Of a DNA stretch of 64,000 bases, positions 57,454 through 64,000 are shown in pieces. Under the pieces are notes generated by a model. That model was not told the origin of the DNA, ran no database searches, and saw only the letters and a program-made list of their open reading frames with translations. Source of the stretch: Christiangramia aestuarii (lineage in GTDB: Bacteria; Bacteroidota; Bacteroidia; Flavobacteriales; Flavobacteriaceae); assembly GCF_009735585.1 (NCBI RefSeq), contig NZ_VJVW01000001.1, positions 355,697-419,696 on the forward strand, written 5' to 3'. Made by a program: the position numbers and the translations under genes. Each line of letters begins with the position of its first letter. The first letter of the stretch is position 1.

Positions 57454-57978
57454 ATGGCTAATGTTATTACTATTTTGTTTTCCCTAATTTTAGGAGTCAG
57501 TAATCCTTCAGAAGATAAACCCGTGAATCCAGTACAAAACCCGGTTTCTACTTACTACTTGATTCGACATGCAGAAAAGGACCGCAGCGATTCTTCGAAC
57601 AGGAATTCAGATCTTACCAGAAAGGGACTGGAACGAGCCAAAAAATGGGCTGAAGTTTTTAAGGATATAGATTTCGATGCGGTTTACAGTACAGATTATA
57701 AGCGAACCATGCAAACCGCACAACCTACGGCCGATCTTAACAAGCTTGAGATCATTAAGTATGATCCAAAAAACCTGTTCGATGAAGCTTTTGAAAAGTC
57801 AACCGCCGGTAAAACCGTGCTGGTAGTGGGACATAGCAACACCACACCTCAATTCGCCAATGCGATCCTTGCCGAAAAAAAATATGAAGATATAGACGAC
57901 AAGGAGAATGGAGCCCTTTTTATCGTGCAGGTTTTCGCCGATGGCTCCACGCAGAGCCAGGTGCTATATATCAATTAG
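57454..57978 (+). CDS. Exported histidine-phosphatase family protein
   Basis: 174 residues with a short hydrophobic N-terminus (ANVITILFSLILGVSN) that is probably a signal peptide. The phosphatase core is compact (SixA-like): RHAEKDRS with the phosphorylated His, the GLERAKKWAEVFKDIDFDAVYSTDYKRTMQTA block with the conserved Arg, and VGHSNTTPQFANAI with the second His. The specificity of such small exported members is unknown. Pairing with the phytase-like lipoprotein suggests extracytoplasmic phosphate release, as an inference. Its stop overlaps that of the minus-strand lipoprotein gene by 8 bases. Confidence 0.88.
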   Translation: MANVITILFSLILGVSNPSEDKPVNPVQNPVSTYYLIRHAEKDRSDSSNRNSDLTRKGLERAKKWAEVFKDIDFDAVYSTDYKRTMQTAQPTADLNKLEIIKYDPKNLFDEAFEKSTAGKTVLVVGHSNTTPQFANAILAEKKYEDIDDKENGALFIVQVFADGSTQSQVLYIN

Positions 57979-58726
57979 AATCAGACCCCAGCTTAACCCT
58001 TACATCCTTGGTCTCTATAAGGGAAAGAAGATCAAGCTCCCTTTGTTCGTAAAGGCTGTCCAGTGATCTTAACGGCACAGAGATGTCCTGATATTTGTAA
58101 TTCTCGTAATCTACAAATCGAATTCCTTCTATGAGACGATGATTAAAGGCTTTTCTGAATCTTACACCACCACCATTTTCTTCAAAATTATAAGCCAGGT
58201 AATCCACCTCGTAATTTTTGGTGTCTATCCAGTACAAGTATTCATCTTCATGGTCTGTTCCGCCGCCATTTTCAGCAAAGGTCACCTTAACCTCGTAGTA
58301 TTCTCTCCCGGCGATACTGTCCTTTCCTAAAAGTTCCTTTTGAGCGGCCTGAGCATTCAGTCCAAAAGGCAAGTGCACAAAATAGTGTACTGAATTCACG
58401 GAATTTCCGATAGGAACCACAAGCGAATCCTGGACCTGTACAACGGAATCGTTCACAAATCTCTCCAAGCCATCATTATCAAGGATATCATGAATATTAT
58501 TCCCTAAAGAATCCTTCATTTTTCTTTCCAGGCGGTACTTGCCACCATTCCTGGTACTCTTATATTCCCTGTTCCTGAAGCTGAAATCTATCTCGGCATT
58601 TTTATACCTTTCCCCTCCTGCATTCTCGATGGCCTTATCAATAATCTGATTAGCGGTAAGCTTCTCGTTCTCTTCGGCACAGCTGGCAAAAAGCAGAATA
58701 AAAATGAAGTAAAAAAGGTTTTTCAT
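57971..58726 (-). CDS. Lipoprotein of the DUF6503 type
   Basis: 251 residues with a lipoprotein signal (ILLFASC, acylated Cys16). The mature protein begins LTANQIIDKAIENAGGERY and consists of alternating strands (EIDFSFRNREYKS, EYYEVKVTFAEN, DEYLYWIDTKNYEVDYLAY), like the LolA/LolB-type beta barrels that carry lipoproteins. I believe this is the family named DUF6503. Function unknown. The start is the ATG at 58726; a TTG at 58735 is three codons upstream and not favoured. A perfect -7 box lies 20 bases upstream. Confidence 0.75.
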   Translation of the reverse strand: MKNLFYFIFILLFASCAEENEKLTANQIIDKAIENAGGERYKNAEIDFSFRNREYKSTRNGGKYRLERKMKDSLGNNIHDILDNDGLERFVNDSVVQVQDSLVVPIGNSVNSVHYFVHLPFGLNAQAAQKELLGKDSIAGREYYEVKVTFAENGGGTDHEDEYLYWIDTKNYEVDYLAYNFEENGGGVRFRKAFNHRLIEGIRFVDYENYKYQDISVPLRSLDSLYEQRELDLLSLIETKDVRVKLGSDSN

Positions 58727-58745
58727 AGCAAGCAATTTGAGGGGG

Positions 58746-58753
58746 CAAAAATA
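58746..58753 (-). promoter_or_regulatory. -7 box of the DUF6503-type lipoprotein gene
   Basis: On the minus strand TATTTTTG, exact consensus, 19 bases before the ATG at 58726. Weak -33. Confidence 0.6.
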
Positions 58754-58824
58754 AAAATTTTTAAATAGGTTAAGCTGCTGGGTAATTTTAAAATTGCTTT
58801 AGTATGATTTTATCTTAAAGCTTG

Positions 58825-58832
58825 TATTTTTG
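58825..58832 (+). promoter_or_regulatory. -7 box directly before smpB
   Basis: TATTTTTG, exact consensus, with only seven bases before the ATG at 58840; it overlaps the longer in-frame start. Confidence 0.7.
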
Positions 58833-58839
58833 TGCGTAT

Positions 58840-59295
58840 ATGAAGAATTCTATCAACATTAAGAATCGTAAGGCGAAGTTCAATTATGAGTTCCTGGATA
58901 AATATACTGCGGGGATAAAACTAGCCGGAACCGAGATCAAGGCCATACGTGAAGGTAAGGCCAATATCGCGGAAAGCTTTTGTGAGTTCAACAACCACGA
59001 GCTTTTTGTGATAAATATGCACGTTGAAGAATATTCTCATGCCACCCATTTTAATCATAATCCCAAGAGCGAGCGAAAGCTACTGTTACAGAGAAGGGAA
59101 TTGAGAAAACTGGAAAAGGAGGTGACCAATTCTGGTCTTACTATTATCCCTTTACGTCTATTCATAAATGATCGCGGGCTGGCCAAACTTCAGATCGCCC
59201 TGGCCAAGGGTAAAAAATTATATGACAAAAGGGAAACGATCAAGGATCGTGAAAATAAACGCCGTTTAGATCGTATCCAGAAGGATTACAAATAA
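58840..59295 (+). CDS. smpB: SsrA-binding protein SmpB
   Basis: Binds tmRNA (SsrA) and brings it to stalled ribosomes for trans-translation. 151 residues: the N-terminal beta barrel with NRKAKFNYEFLDKYTAGIKLAGTEIKAIREGKANIAESFC (core parts YTAGIKLAGTEIKAIR and ANIAESF), LLLQRRELRKLEKEV and the C-terminal LAKGKKLYDKRETIKDRENKRR tail that enters the mRNA channel. The start at 58840 (MKNSINIKNRKAKFNYEF) is chosen because an in-frame TTG at 58822 lies in the promoter. The tmRNA gene itself is not in the window. Confidence 0.96.
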   Translation: MKNSINIKNRKAKFNYEFLDKYTAGIKLAGTEIKAIREGKANIAESFCEFNNHELFVINMHVEEYSHATHFNHNPKSERKLLLQRRELRKLEKEVTNSGLTIIPLRLFINDRGLAKLQIALAKGKKLYDKRETIKDRENKRRLDRIQKDYK

Positions 59296-59338
59296 ATCCT
59301 GAATCTTTGCGTTATCTTTAAGATCCAAAATCTAACCA

Positions 59339-61804
59339 ATGCTGAAAAAGCTAATTGGCCTGTGCACTTTTTTCATGTTACTTCAGGTAAATGCGCAAAT
59401 AACGGGGACTGTTAAAGACCAAAGCGGAACCCCTCTACCCTATGTGAACATCTATACCGAAGATGGTGCAAAAGGGACCACTACCAATGAAGAAGGCGAT
59501 TACGAACTAAAGATCTCCCAGACCGGAAGCTACCATATCGTATACCAGTTCCTGGGATACAAAACCCTCAAAAAAGAGATACAAGCCAGCGAATTTCCTA
59601 TTGAAATGGATGTGATCCTTAACCCTGAAAGCACCAGCCTTGACGAGGTCACGGTGAATAGCGGTGAAAATCCGGCCAATCGTATCATCAGGAAGGCCAT
59701 TGAAAAAAGACAAGAAAATGCTGAAAAACTGGAAGCTTTTACTGCCGATTTCTATTCCCGTGGTTTATGGCGGATCAAGAATGTCCCAGAGAAAATTTTA
59801 GGCCAGGACGTTGGAGACCTGGGTGGTGGCCTGGATTCCACAAGGAGCGGAATAGTTTACCTTAGTGAGACCATCTCAAAGATCGCTTTTCAGAAACCAG
59901 ATGATTTTAAGGAAAAGATCATCGCCTCCAAGGTAAGCGGCGATGATAACGGGTTCAGCCTAAACTCTGCACAGGAGGCTTATTTTTCCTTTTATGAGAA
60001 CACCCTGGAGATCAACAGTGAAATGGTCTCTCCAATCGCTGAGTATGCCTTTAATTATTATCGCTATGAACTGGAAGGTACTTTTTTCGATGACTGGGGC
60101 AATATGATCAATAAGATAAGGGTAAGTCCGAAAAGGGAGAACGACCGGGTATTTTCTGGAATTATTTACATAGTGGAAGACCTTTGGCAGATCTATGGGG
60201 TCGAGCTTCGCACCACCGGGCAGGCGGTACAGGTCCCTCCCATCGAGGAACTGGTCTTTATCCAAAACTATAAATATTCCAAAAAAAATGACCTGTATAT
60301 CCAAATTTCGCAAAGCGTTGATTTCAGTTTTAAAATATTCGGTTTTGGCGGCGATGGCAGGTTCACCGCGGTGTACAGCAACTACAACTTTAGCCCCTCT
60401 TTTACCGAAGATAGCTTTGGAAGGGAGATCCTGAATTTTGAAGAGCAGGCGAACCAAAAGGACTCTCTTTACTGGCAAAAGAACAGGCCCGTGCCACTTA
60501 CAGGTGAAGAAATAAGCGACTACGTGCGCAAGGATAGCATACAGGAAGTGAGGAGCACCAAAAAATATAAGGATTCCGTAGATGCAAAAAGGAATAAATT
60601 CGGTTTTACCGATGTTCTTTTTGGATATTCCTATACCAACTCCTGGAAGCATAGAAGTTTCAGCATAAGTCCTCCCATTTCAGGGATCGGCTTCAACACC
60701 GTTCAGGGATGGAATACCGACGTTACTATCTCTTACCGGCAACGGACCGGGGAAAACCAAAGAAATTACTGGCGATTATTTTCAGATATAGACTACGGGC
60801 TAAGCGAAGACAGGTTCAGGTTCAGCGGAGGTTTTGAAAAAAAATTCAACAATTTCGATAAGGCTTTTCTTAGGATCACCGGGGGTACGGCAGCAAAACA
60901 AATAAACGATAGAGAACCTATCGCTCCCCTTCTAAATAGCATCACCACCATTTTCTTTGAACGGAATTACATGAAACTTTATGAGAAGAGCTTCGCCAAT
61001 ATCGGCTATGGCGTTGATGTGTTTCCCGGGATCAGGTTGGTTGGTGAATTTGGCTGGGAGAACCGGCAGGCATTGACCAATCACACAGATCATGTGATCA
61101 TAGACTGGGAAGACCGGGAATACACCTCTAATAATCCCCTGGAGCCTCAGAATTTCGGCAGCTTACCTTTCGCAGAACACTCGTTATTTAAGACCGAATT
61201 TTCTGCAGATATTACTTTCGGGCAGAAATATATGAGCTATCCCGATGGCAGGTATAATGTTTATGAATCTAAATTTCCGAAACTAAAACTGGCCTGGGAA
61301 AAAGGTTTTGGCGGAAGTGAAAGCCAGTACAATTTTGACCAGTTCAAGGGACAGGTAAAGCAGGACCTTGGTCTGGGGAATAAGGGACAGTTAAGCTACC
61401 TGGTAAATGCCGGTCTATTTCTTAACTCCAATAATACAAGCCTGGTAGATTACCAGCATTTCGATGGGAACCAAACTCGAATTGGTTTTGGCAGCTATGT
61501 GGGGAAATTTAATCTGATGCCTTATTATCAATTCAGCACCAATAAAAATTACGCTGAATTTCATGCCGAGCACGACTTCCAGGGTTGGGCCCTGGGGAAA
61601 TTGCCATTAATAAACAAGCTTAATTTTAACCTGATACTGGGAGCGCACAGATTAGTAACCGAAGATCGCGGGCCATATTCAGAATATTCAATAGGATTGG
61701 ATAATCTTGGATTCGGGAAATACAGGTTCCTTAGGCTGGATTACGTGGTTTCAGATTTTGGAGGGGAAAGGAACGGGGCCTTTGTTTTCGGGCTTAAGTT
61801 CTAA
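59339..61804 (+). CDS. DUF5686 outer-membrane protein with a CarboxypepD_reg domain
   Basis: 821 residues. Signal peptide (KLIGLCTFFMLLQVNAQ), then a carboxypeptidase-regulatory-like beta sandwich (ITGTVKDQSGTPLPYVNIYTED, residues ~20-100), then a large domain of the DUF5686 type from ~110 to the end. The last segment GERNGAFVFGLKF ends in aromatic Phe, typical of outer-membrane barrels. The middle contains many alternating strands and regular Tyr/Trp. No ligand or enzymatic role is known. It lies 43 bases after smpB and is followed by the repeat block. Confidence 0.88.
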   Translation: MLKKLIGLCTFFMLLQVNAQITGTVKDQSGTPLPYVNIYTEDGAKGTTTNEEGDYELKISQTGSYHIVYQFLGYKTLKKEIQASEFPIEMDVILNPESTSLDEVTVNSGENPANRIIRKAIEKRQENAEKLEAFTADFYSRGLWRIKNVPEKILGQDVGDLGGGLDSTRSGIVYLSETISKIAFQKPDDFKEKIIASKVSGDDNGFSLNSAQEAYFSFYENTLEINSEMVSPIAEYAFNYYRYELEGTFFDDWGNMINKIRVSPKRENDRVFSGIIYIVEDLWQIYGVELRTTGQAVQVPPIEELVFIQNYKYSKKNDLYIQISQSVDFSFKIFGFGGDGRFTAVYSNYNFSPSFTEDSFGREILNFEEQANQKDSLYWQKNRPVPLTGEEISDYVRKDSIQEVRSTKKYKDSVDAKRNKFGFTDVLFGYSYTNSWKHRSFSISPPISGIGFNTVQGWNTDVTISYRQRTGENQRNYWRLFSDIDYGLSEDRFRFSGGFEKKFNNFDKAFLRITGGTAAKQINDREPIAPLLNSITTIFFERNYMKLYEKSFANIGYGVDVFPGIRLVGEFGWENRQALTNHTDHVIIDWEDREYTSNNPLEPQNFGSLPFAEHSLFKTEFSADITFGQKYMSYPDGRYNVYESKFPKLKLAWEKGFGGSESQYNFDQFKGQVKQDLGLGNKGQLSYLVNAGLFLNSNNTSLVDYQHFDGNQTRIGFGSYVGKFNLMPYYQFSTNKNYAEFHAEHDFQGWALGKLPLINKLNFNLILGAHRLVTEDRGPYSEYSIGLDNLGFGKYRFLRLDYVVSDFGGERNGAFVFGLKF

Positions 61805-61821
61805 AAAATCAAACCATAGCA

Positions 61822-61895
61822 GGTCCTTTCGAAGAAGTGAAACGACTGAGAAATCTTGTTAAAAACAGAGATCTCTCCCTTCGGTCGAGATGACA
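61822..61895 (+). repeat. Repeat element A, copy 1
   Basis: Imperfect copy: the left end has lost the TGTCA (reads GGTCCTTTCGAAG), the right end is intact (TCGAGATGACA). The inner AGAGATCTCTCCC and AGAAATCTTG are present. Confidence 0.85.
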
Positions 61896-61961
61896 AATCC
61901 AAGAGACTCCGGAACCATTAATAGTTTCCGCCGTTCTAAAATGAGACCCTTAATTTACAAA

Positions 61962-62035
61962 TGTCATTTCGAAGAAGCAAAGCGACTGAGAAATCTCGTT
62001 TAAACCACAGATCTCTCCCTTCGGTCGAGATGACA
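61962..62035 (+). repeat. Repeat element A, copy 2
   Basis: TGTCATTTCGA at the left pairs with TCGAGATGACA at the right, one G-U, making a terminal inverted repeat of 11 bases; inner arms ACTGAGAAATCTCG and AGATCTCTCCC also pair. Confidence 0.9.
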
Positions 62036-62096
62036 AAAGCAAGAGACTCTGGAACGATCAGAAGTTTCCGCAGTTCTAAAATGAGACTCTGAAACT

Positions 62097-62200
62097 AATG
62101 CAGGGTGAGGTGGTACTATAAATTTCAAAATGTCACGCTGTCCCGAAGCCTCGGGAGTTTTAGCATTTAATTAGATTAATTGACCAAAAGGATTACCGGT
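62097..62200 (+). repeat. Repeat element B, copy 1
   Basis: Begins AATGCAGGGTGA, contains TCCCGA-AGCC-TCGGGA (a perfect 6-bp hairpin) and ends with GACCAAAAGGATTACCGGT. Matches copy 2 at a distance of exactly 240 bases. Confidence 0.9.
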
Positions 62201-62201
62201 T

Positions 62202-62275
62202 TGTCATTGCGCAGAAGTGAAACGACTCAGAAATCTCGTTTAAACCAGAGATCTCTCCCTTTAGTCGAGATGACA
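62202..62275 (+). repeat. Repeat element A, copy 3
   Basis: TGTCATTGCGCAGAAG...TTAGTCGAGATGACA. Changes at the left arm (GCGCA for TCGAA) weaken the terminal pairing; the core is conserved. Confidence 0.9.
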
Positions 62276-62336
62276 AATCCAAGAAAATTCGGAATAACTA
62301 GAAGTATCAAAATCTTTAAAACGAGACCCTGAAACG

Positions 62337-62440
62337 AGTTCAGGGTGACTTTTCACTATAAATTTTATAACGTCATACTGTCCCGAAGCATCGGGAGTTG
62401 GAGCACCGAATTGGATCAATTGACCAAAAGTATTACCGGT
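62337..62440 (+). repeat. Repeat element B, copy 2
   Basis: AGTTCAGGGTGA to TATTACCGGT, with the hairpin TCCCGA-AGCA-TCGGGA. Compared with copy 1 only scattered substitutions are seen. Confidence 0.9.
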
Positions 62441-62441
62441 T

Positions 62442-62515
62442 TGTCATTTCGAAGAAGCAAAGCGACTGCGAAATCTTGTTTAAACCAGAGATCTCTCCCT
62501 TCGGTCGAAATGACA
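62442..62515 (+). repeat. Repeat element A, copy 4
   Basis: TGTCATTTCGAAGAAGCAAAG at the left and TCGAAATGACA at the right, the left and right ends now perfectly complementary (TGTCATTTCGA/TCGAAATGACA). Confidence 0.9.
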
Positions 62516-62603
62516 AAAACAACAGATTCTGGAACGATCAGATGTTTTCGCAGTTCTAAAATGAGACCCTAAAACGGGTTCAAAATGACTAATATTAAAA
62601 CAT

Positions 62604-62635
62604 AAAAAAAGCTGAAATCAGAAATTTCAGCTTTT
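62604..62635 (-). terminator. Terminator after the DUF5606 gene
   Basis: AAAAGCTGAAAT pairs with ATTTCAGCTTTT around 5 bases; the minus strand continues in a T run. Located 25 bases past the stop of the gene at 62661. Confidence 0.9.
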
Positions 62636-62660
62636 ATCTATTTGGTAAGGAATGAGAATA

Positions 62661-63086
62661 CTATTCTTCCTCGTCCTTATTTTTTTCAGCTTTTTCTTCC
62701 TTTGAAAAATCAGTAAATCCGTTATTGATCAAAATATTGTACCACTGGAAAATCTTCTTCATATCGCTGGCATACACCCTATCTTCATCATAATCTGGTA
62801 AAACTTCAGAAAAGTAATTCTCAAGCTCCTTTTTTGAGGATTTATGGCTAATGGTTTCCTCACCGTTCTCCTTCTCCTTGATCTTTTCAAAAACCTCGCC
62901 TAACGGAATCTCTTCAATATAAGTATAAATAGCGATCTCGCTCAAAATACTTACGTTGTGACGCATATTCACCGCGATCTTCTTCCCGTCCATTAAAGAT
63001 TTTGCAACAAAGCCACCTCTGGTTTGAGCCGTTAGCTCATATAAACCAGGTTTTCCAGAAATAGCAAGAATTTTATCTAATCCCAT
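62661..63086 (-). CDS. DUF5606 protein
   Basis: 141 residues: GLDKILAISGKPGLYELTAQTRGGFVAKSL opens a ~50-residue beta-rich domain (key stretch ISGKPGLYEL), followed by a helical acidic part and a C-terminal run of Lys/Glu (SKEEKAEKNKDEEE). The family lies next to def and ruvX in Flavobacteriaceae, as here, and has no known function. Cytoplasmic by lack of signal. A promoter (63110-63140) separates it from def, so it is transcribed at least partly on its own. Confidence 0.87.
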   Translation of the reverse strand: MGLDKILAISGKPGLYELTAQTRGGFVAKSLMDGKKIAVNMRHNVSILSEIAIYTYIEEIPLGEVFEKIKEKENGEETISHKSSKKELENYFSEVLPDYDEDRVYASDMKKIFQWYNILINNGFTDFSKEEKAEKNKDEEE

Positions 63087-63109
63087 AGTACTTTTTTAAT
63101 TTAAGTTGG

Positions 63110-63140
63110 CAAATATCCATCCCCATTATCAATTATCAAA
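63110..63140 (-). promoter_or_regulatory. Promoter of the DUF5606 gene
   Basis: On the minus strand GATATTTG (7 of 8 to the -7 consensus) with TTTG exactly 19 bases upstream. The start site would be near 63105, ~20 bases before the ATG. Confidence 0.65.
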
Positions 63141-63144
63141 GCCT

Positions 63145-63735
63145 TTAGCGGGCTTTTTTTGCCAGGGGAAACCTCATTTTATATTCAACATTGATCTTGC
63201 CTTTCGAAATATTCGCAAGCTTGCCTTTTATCAATCTCTTTTTCAGGCTGGAAAGCTTATCGGTGAACAGAATCCCTTCAATATGATCGTATTCATGCTG
63301 GATTACTCTTGCCGCCAGTCCGCTGTAATTTTCAGTATGTTTTTCCCAGTTCTCGTCGTAATATTCGATGGTGATATCTGGTTTTCTAAAAACATCTTCA
63401 CGTACTTCAGGAATACTAAGGCAGCCTTCACTAAAAGCCCATTCTTCCCCTTCTTCCTCAATGATCTGCGGATTAATAAATACCTTCCTCAGATCCTTTA
63501 ATTCTGTTTTTTCTTCTTCTGAAAGCTCTTCATCTTCCGCAAAAGGTGCTGGATCTATCATGAACATCCTGATAGGAAGTCCTACCTGTGGCGCTGCCAG
63601 ACCAACCCCATAGGCATTGTACATGGTATCCCACATGTTGTTTATCAATTCCTCCAGTTTAGGATAATCCTTATCGATCTCTTTTGCTTTTTTCTTTAAA
63701 ACCGGATCTCCATATGCTACAATTGGTAAAATCAT
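63145..63735 (-). CDS. def: Peptide deformylase
   Basis: Removes the formyl group from the N-terminal Met of new proteins. 196 residues with the three defining motifs: GVGLAAPQVG (43-52), EGCLSIPEV with the metal ligand Cys105, and QHEYDHIEG with ligands His147 and His151 and catalytic Glu148. It is a type 1 enzyme with a charged insertion (FAEDEELSEEEKTELKD, about 65-82) between motifs 1 and 2. Located between ruvX (107 bases upstream) and the DUF5606 gene; the gap to ruvX contains no clear promoter. Confidence 0.97.
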   Translation of the reverse strand: MILPIVAYGDPVLKKKAKEIDKDYPKLEELINNMWDTMYNAYGVGLAAPQVGLPIRMFMIDPAPFAEDEELSEEEKTELKDLRKVFINPQIIEEEGEEWAFSEGCLSIPEVREDVFRKPDITIEYYDENWEKHTENYSGLAARVIQHEYDHIEGILFTDKLSSLKKRLIKGKLANISKGKINVEYKMRFPLAKKAR

Positions 63736-63842
63736 ATTTTAAGTTTTCAGCTTTAAGCCAAAAGCTATAAGCCTCTTTAATATTTAATCTAATTATAATT
63801 CTGGCAGACTTTTAAACCTGCAATTTCTTACTTTTAAACCAC

Positions 63843-64000
63843 TTATTCGTACAGCCAGGTTTGCAAGATGATGGTCGCACTTATCTCATCTACCAGTGCC
63901 TTATCGCGACGCTTTTTTTTCTTTAGGCCTCCATCGATCATACTTTGCATGGCCATCTTGCTGGTAAATCGTTCATCTACCCTTTCCAGTGGCATTTCAG
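63843..64000 (-). CDS. ruvX: Pre-16S rRNA-processing nuclease YqgF/RuvX (partial, C-terminus)
   Basis: Only the last ~52 codons lie in the window; the gene continues beyond the right edge. The visible part reads [20 protein letters not shown], then [20 protein letters not shown] and stops at 63843. [10 protein letters not shown] and the DEISATIIL motif are the typical end of YqgF, an RNase H-fold nuclease for the 5' end of 16S rRNA. The order ruvX-def-DUF5606 is common in Flavobacteriaceae. Confidence 0.9.
   Translation of the reverse strand, partial: EMPLERVDERFTSKMAMQSMIDGGLKKKKRRDKALVDEISATIILQTWLYE

Larger units (their letters stand above)
61805..62603. repeat. Repeat-filled intergenic block (~800 bases)
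   Basis: No gene is visible here. Two repeat types alternate: a ~74-base hairpin element (A, four copies) and a ~100-base element (B, two copies), joined by a ~60-base linker that is also repeated (core TTCTAAAATGAGACCCT). From 62035 to 62515 the arrangement repeats with an exact 240-base period; A1 to A2 is 140 bases, as if the B unit had been lost there. Confidence 0.92.

Noticed and set aside
62345..62572. A 75-codon plus-strand ORF inside the repeat block.
   Set aside because: It is built entirely of the repeat elements and has no family resemblance.
61805..62603. CRISPR array.
   Set aside because: Repeats are ~74 and ~100 bases, imperfect, only 2-4 copies, with repeated linkers rather than unique spacers; no cas genes.

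Overview
The window looks like a chromosomal segment of a marine-type Flavobacteriaceae bacterium (Bacteroidota), most like Christiangramia/Gramella or a close relative. That placement rests on gene content read by eye, not on a search. The evidence is: Bacteroidota-type promoters (-7 box TAnnTTTG, -33 box TTG/TTTG); many short-signal lipoproteins and Bacteroidota-restricted families (DUF4295, DUF5606, DUF5686, OMP_b-brl_3 barrel); the order rpmB-rpmG-DUF4295-ftsY-amidase-rimO; and bacillithiol genes (bshC, ytxJ). Nearly all of it is compact core genome. I see no phage, insertion sequence, CRISPR array, toxin-antitoxin pair, secretion cluster or tRNA/rRNA gene.

Layout. 1-5 kb: a GH3-family protein cut by the left edge, a small ExoX-C/DUF3820 protein, then pyrG-yidC. 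5-10 kb: a two-domain fasciclin lipoprotein, a YwqK/MORN-like repeat protein, a small lipoprotein, mnmA and a nitronate monooxygenase-like enzyme. 10-14.3 kb (minus): guaA, a LysM/PBP1 fusion, OsmC and a DUF922 protease. 14.3-26 kb: an NTF2-like secreted protein, a SIMPL protein, a PLP decarboxylase overlapping bshC, a secreted esterase, a tandem M14-M16 peptidase pair and a DedA-like protein. 26-34 kb (minus): rimO, amidase, ftsY, DUF4295, rpmG, rpmB, cinA, Hpt. 34-43 kb: FAH-family enzyme, DEDDh exonuclease, BLUF photoreceptor, 2-oxoacid dehydrogenase E2, recR, sodium/solute symporter, CoA-binding protein, TonB-type barrel, ABC-F. 44-53 kb: cysteine-less TlpA-like lipoprotein, transaldolase-like enzyme, SDR, SRP RNA, glutamine cyclotransferase, thioesterase, DoxX, glyA, fahA, RidA, ytxJ. 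53-64 kb: clpB, CsbD, phytase-like lipoprotein, histidine phosphatase, DUF6503-like lipoprotein, smpB, DUF5686 protein, a block of intergenic repeats, DUF5606, def and the end of ruvX.

How the genes work together. Nucleotide synthesis (pyrG, guaA), translation and its quality control (mnmA, rimO, rpmB, rpmG, smpB, def, ruvX, ABC-F), membrane targeting (SRP RNA, ftsY and yidC, all three in one window), low-molecular-weight thiol metabolism (bshC, ytxJ), tyrosine breakdown (fahA) and an extracytoplasmic set of lipoproteins and peptidases. Convergent gene pairs usually share a strong hairpin terminator.

Most interesting non-gene signals: a ~75/100-bp two-part repeat block with a 240-bp period at 61.8-62.6 kb; an SRP RNA whose promoter calibrates the transcription start and exposes three probably leaderless genes (guaA, the CoA-binding gene, smpB); two orphan intergenic structures that may be small RNAs (14.5 kb, 39.9 kb); a structured leader with tandem promoters in front of rpmB; and paired operator-like elements before clpB. 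I did not find a convincing new multi-gene system.
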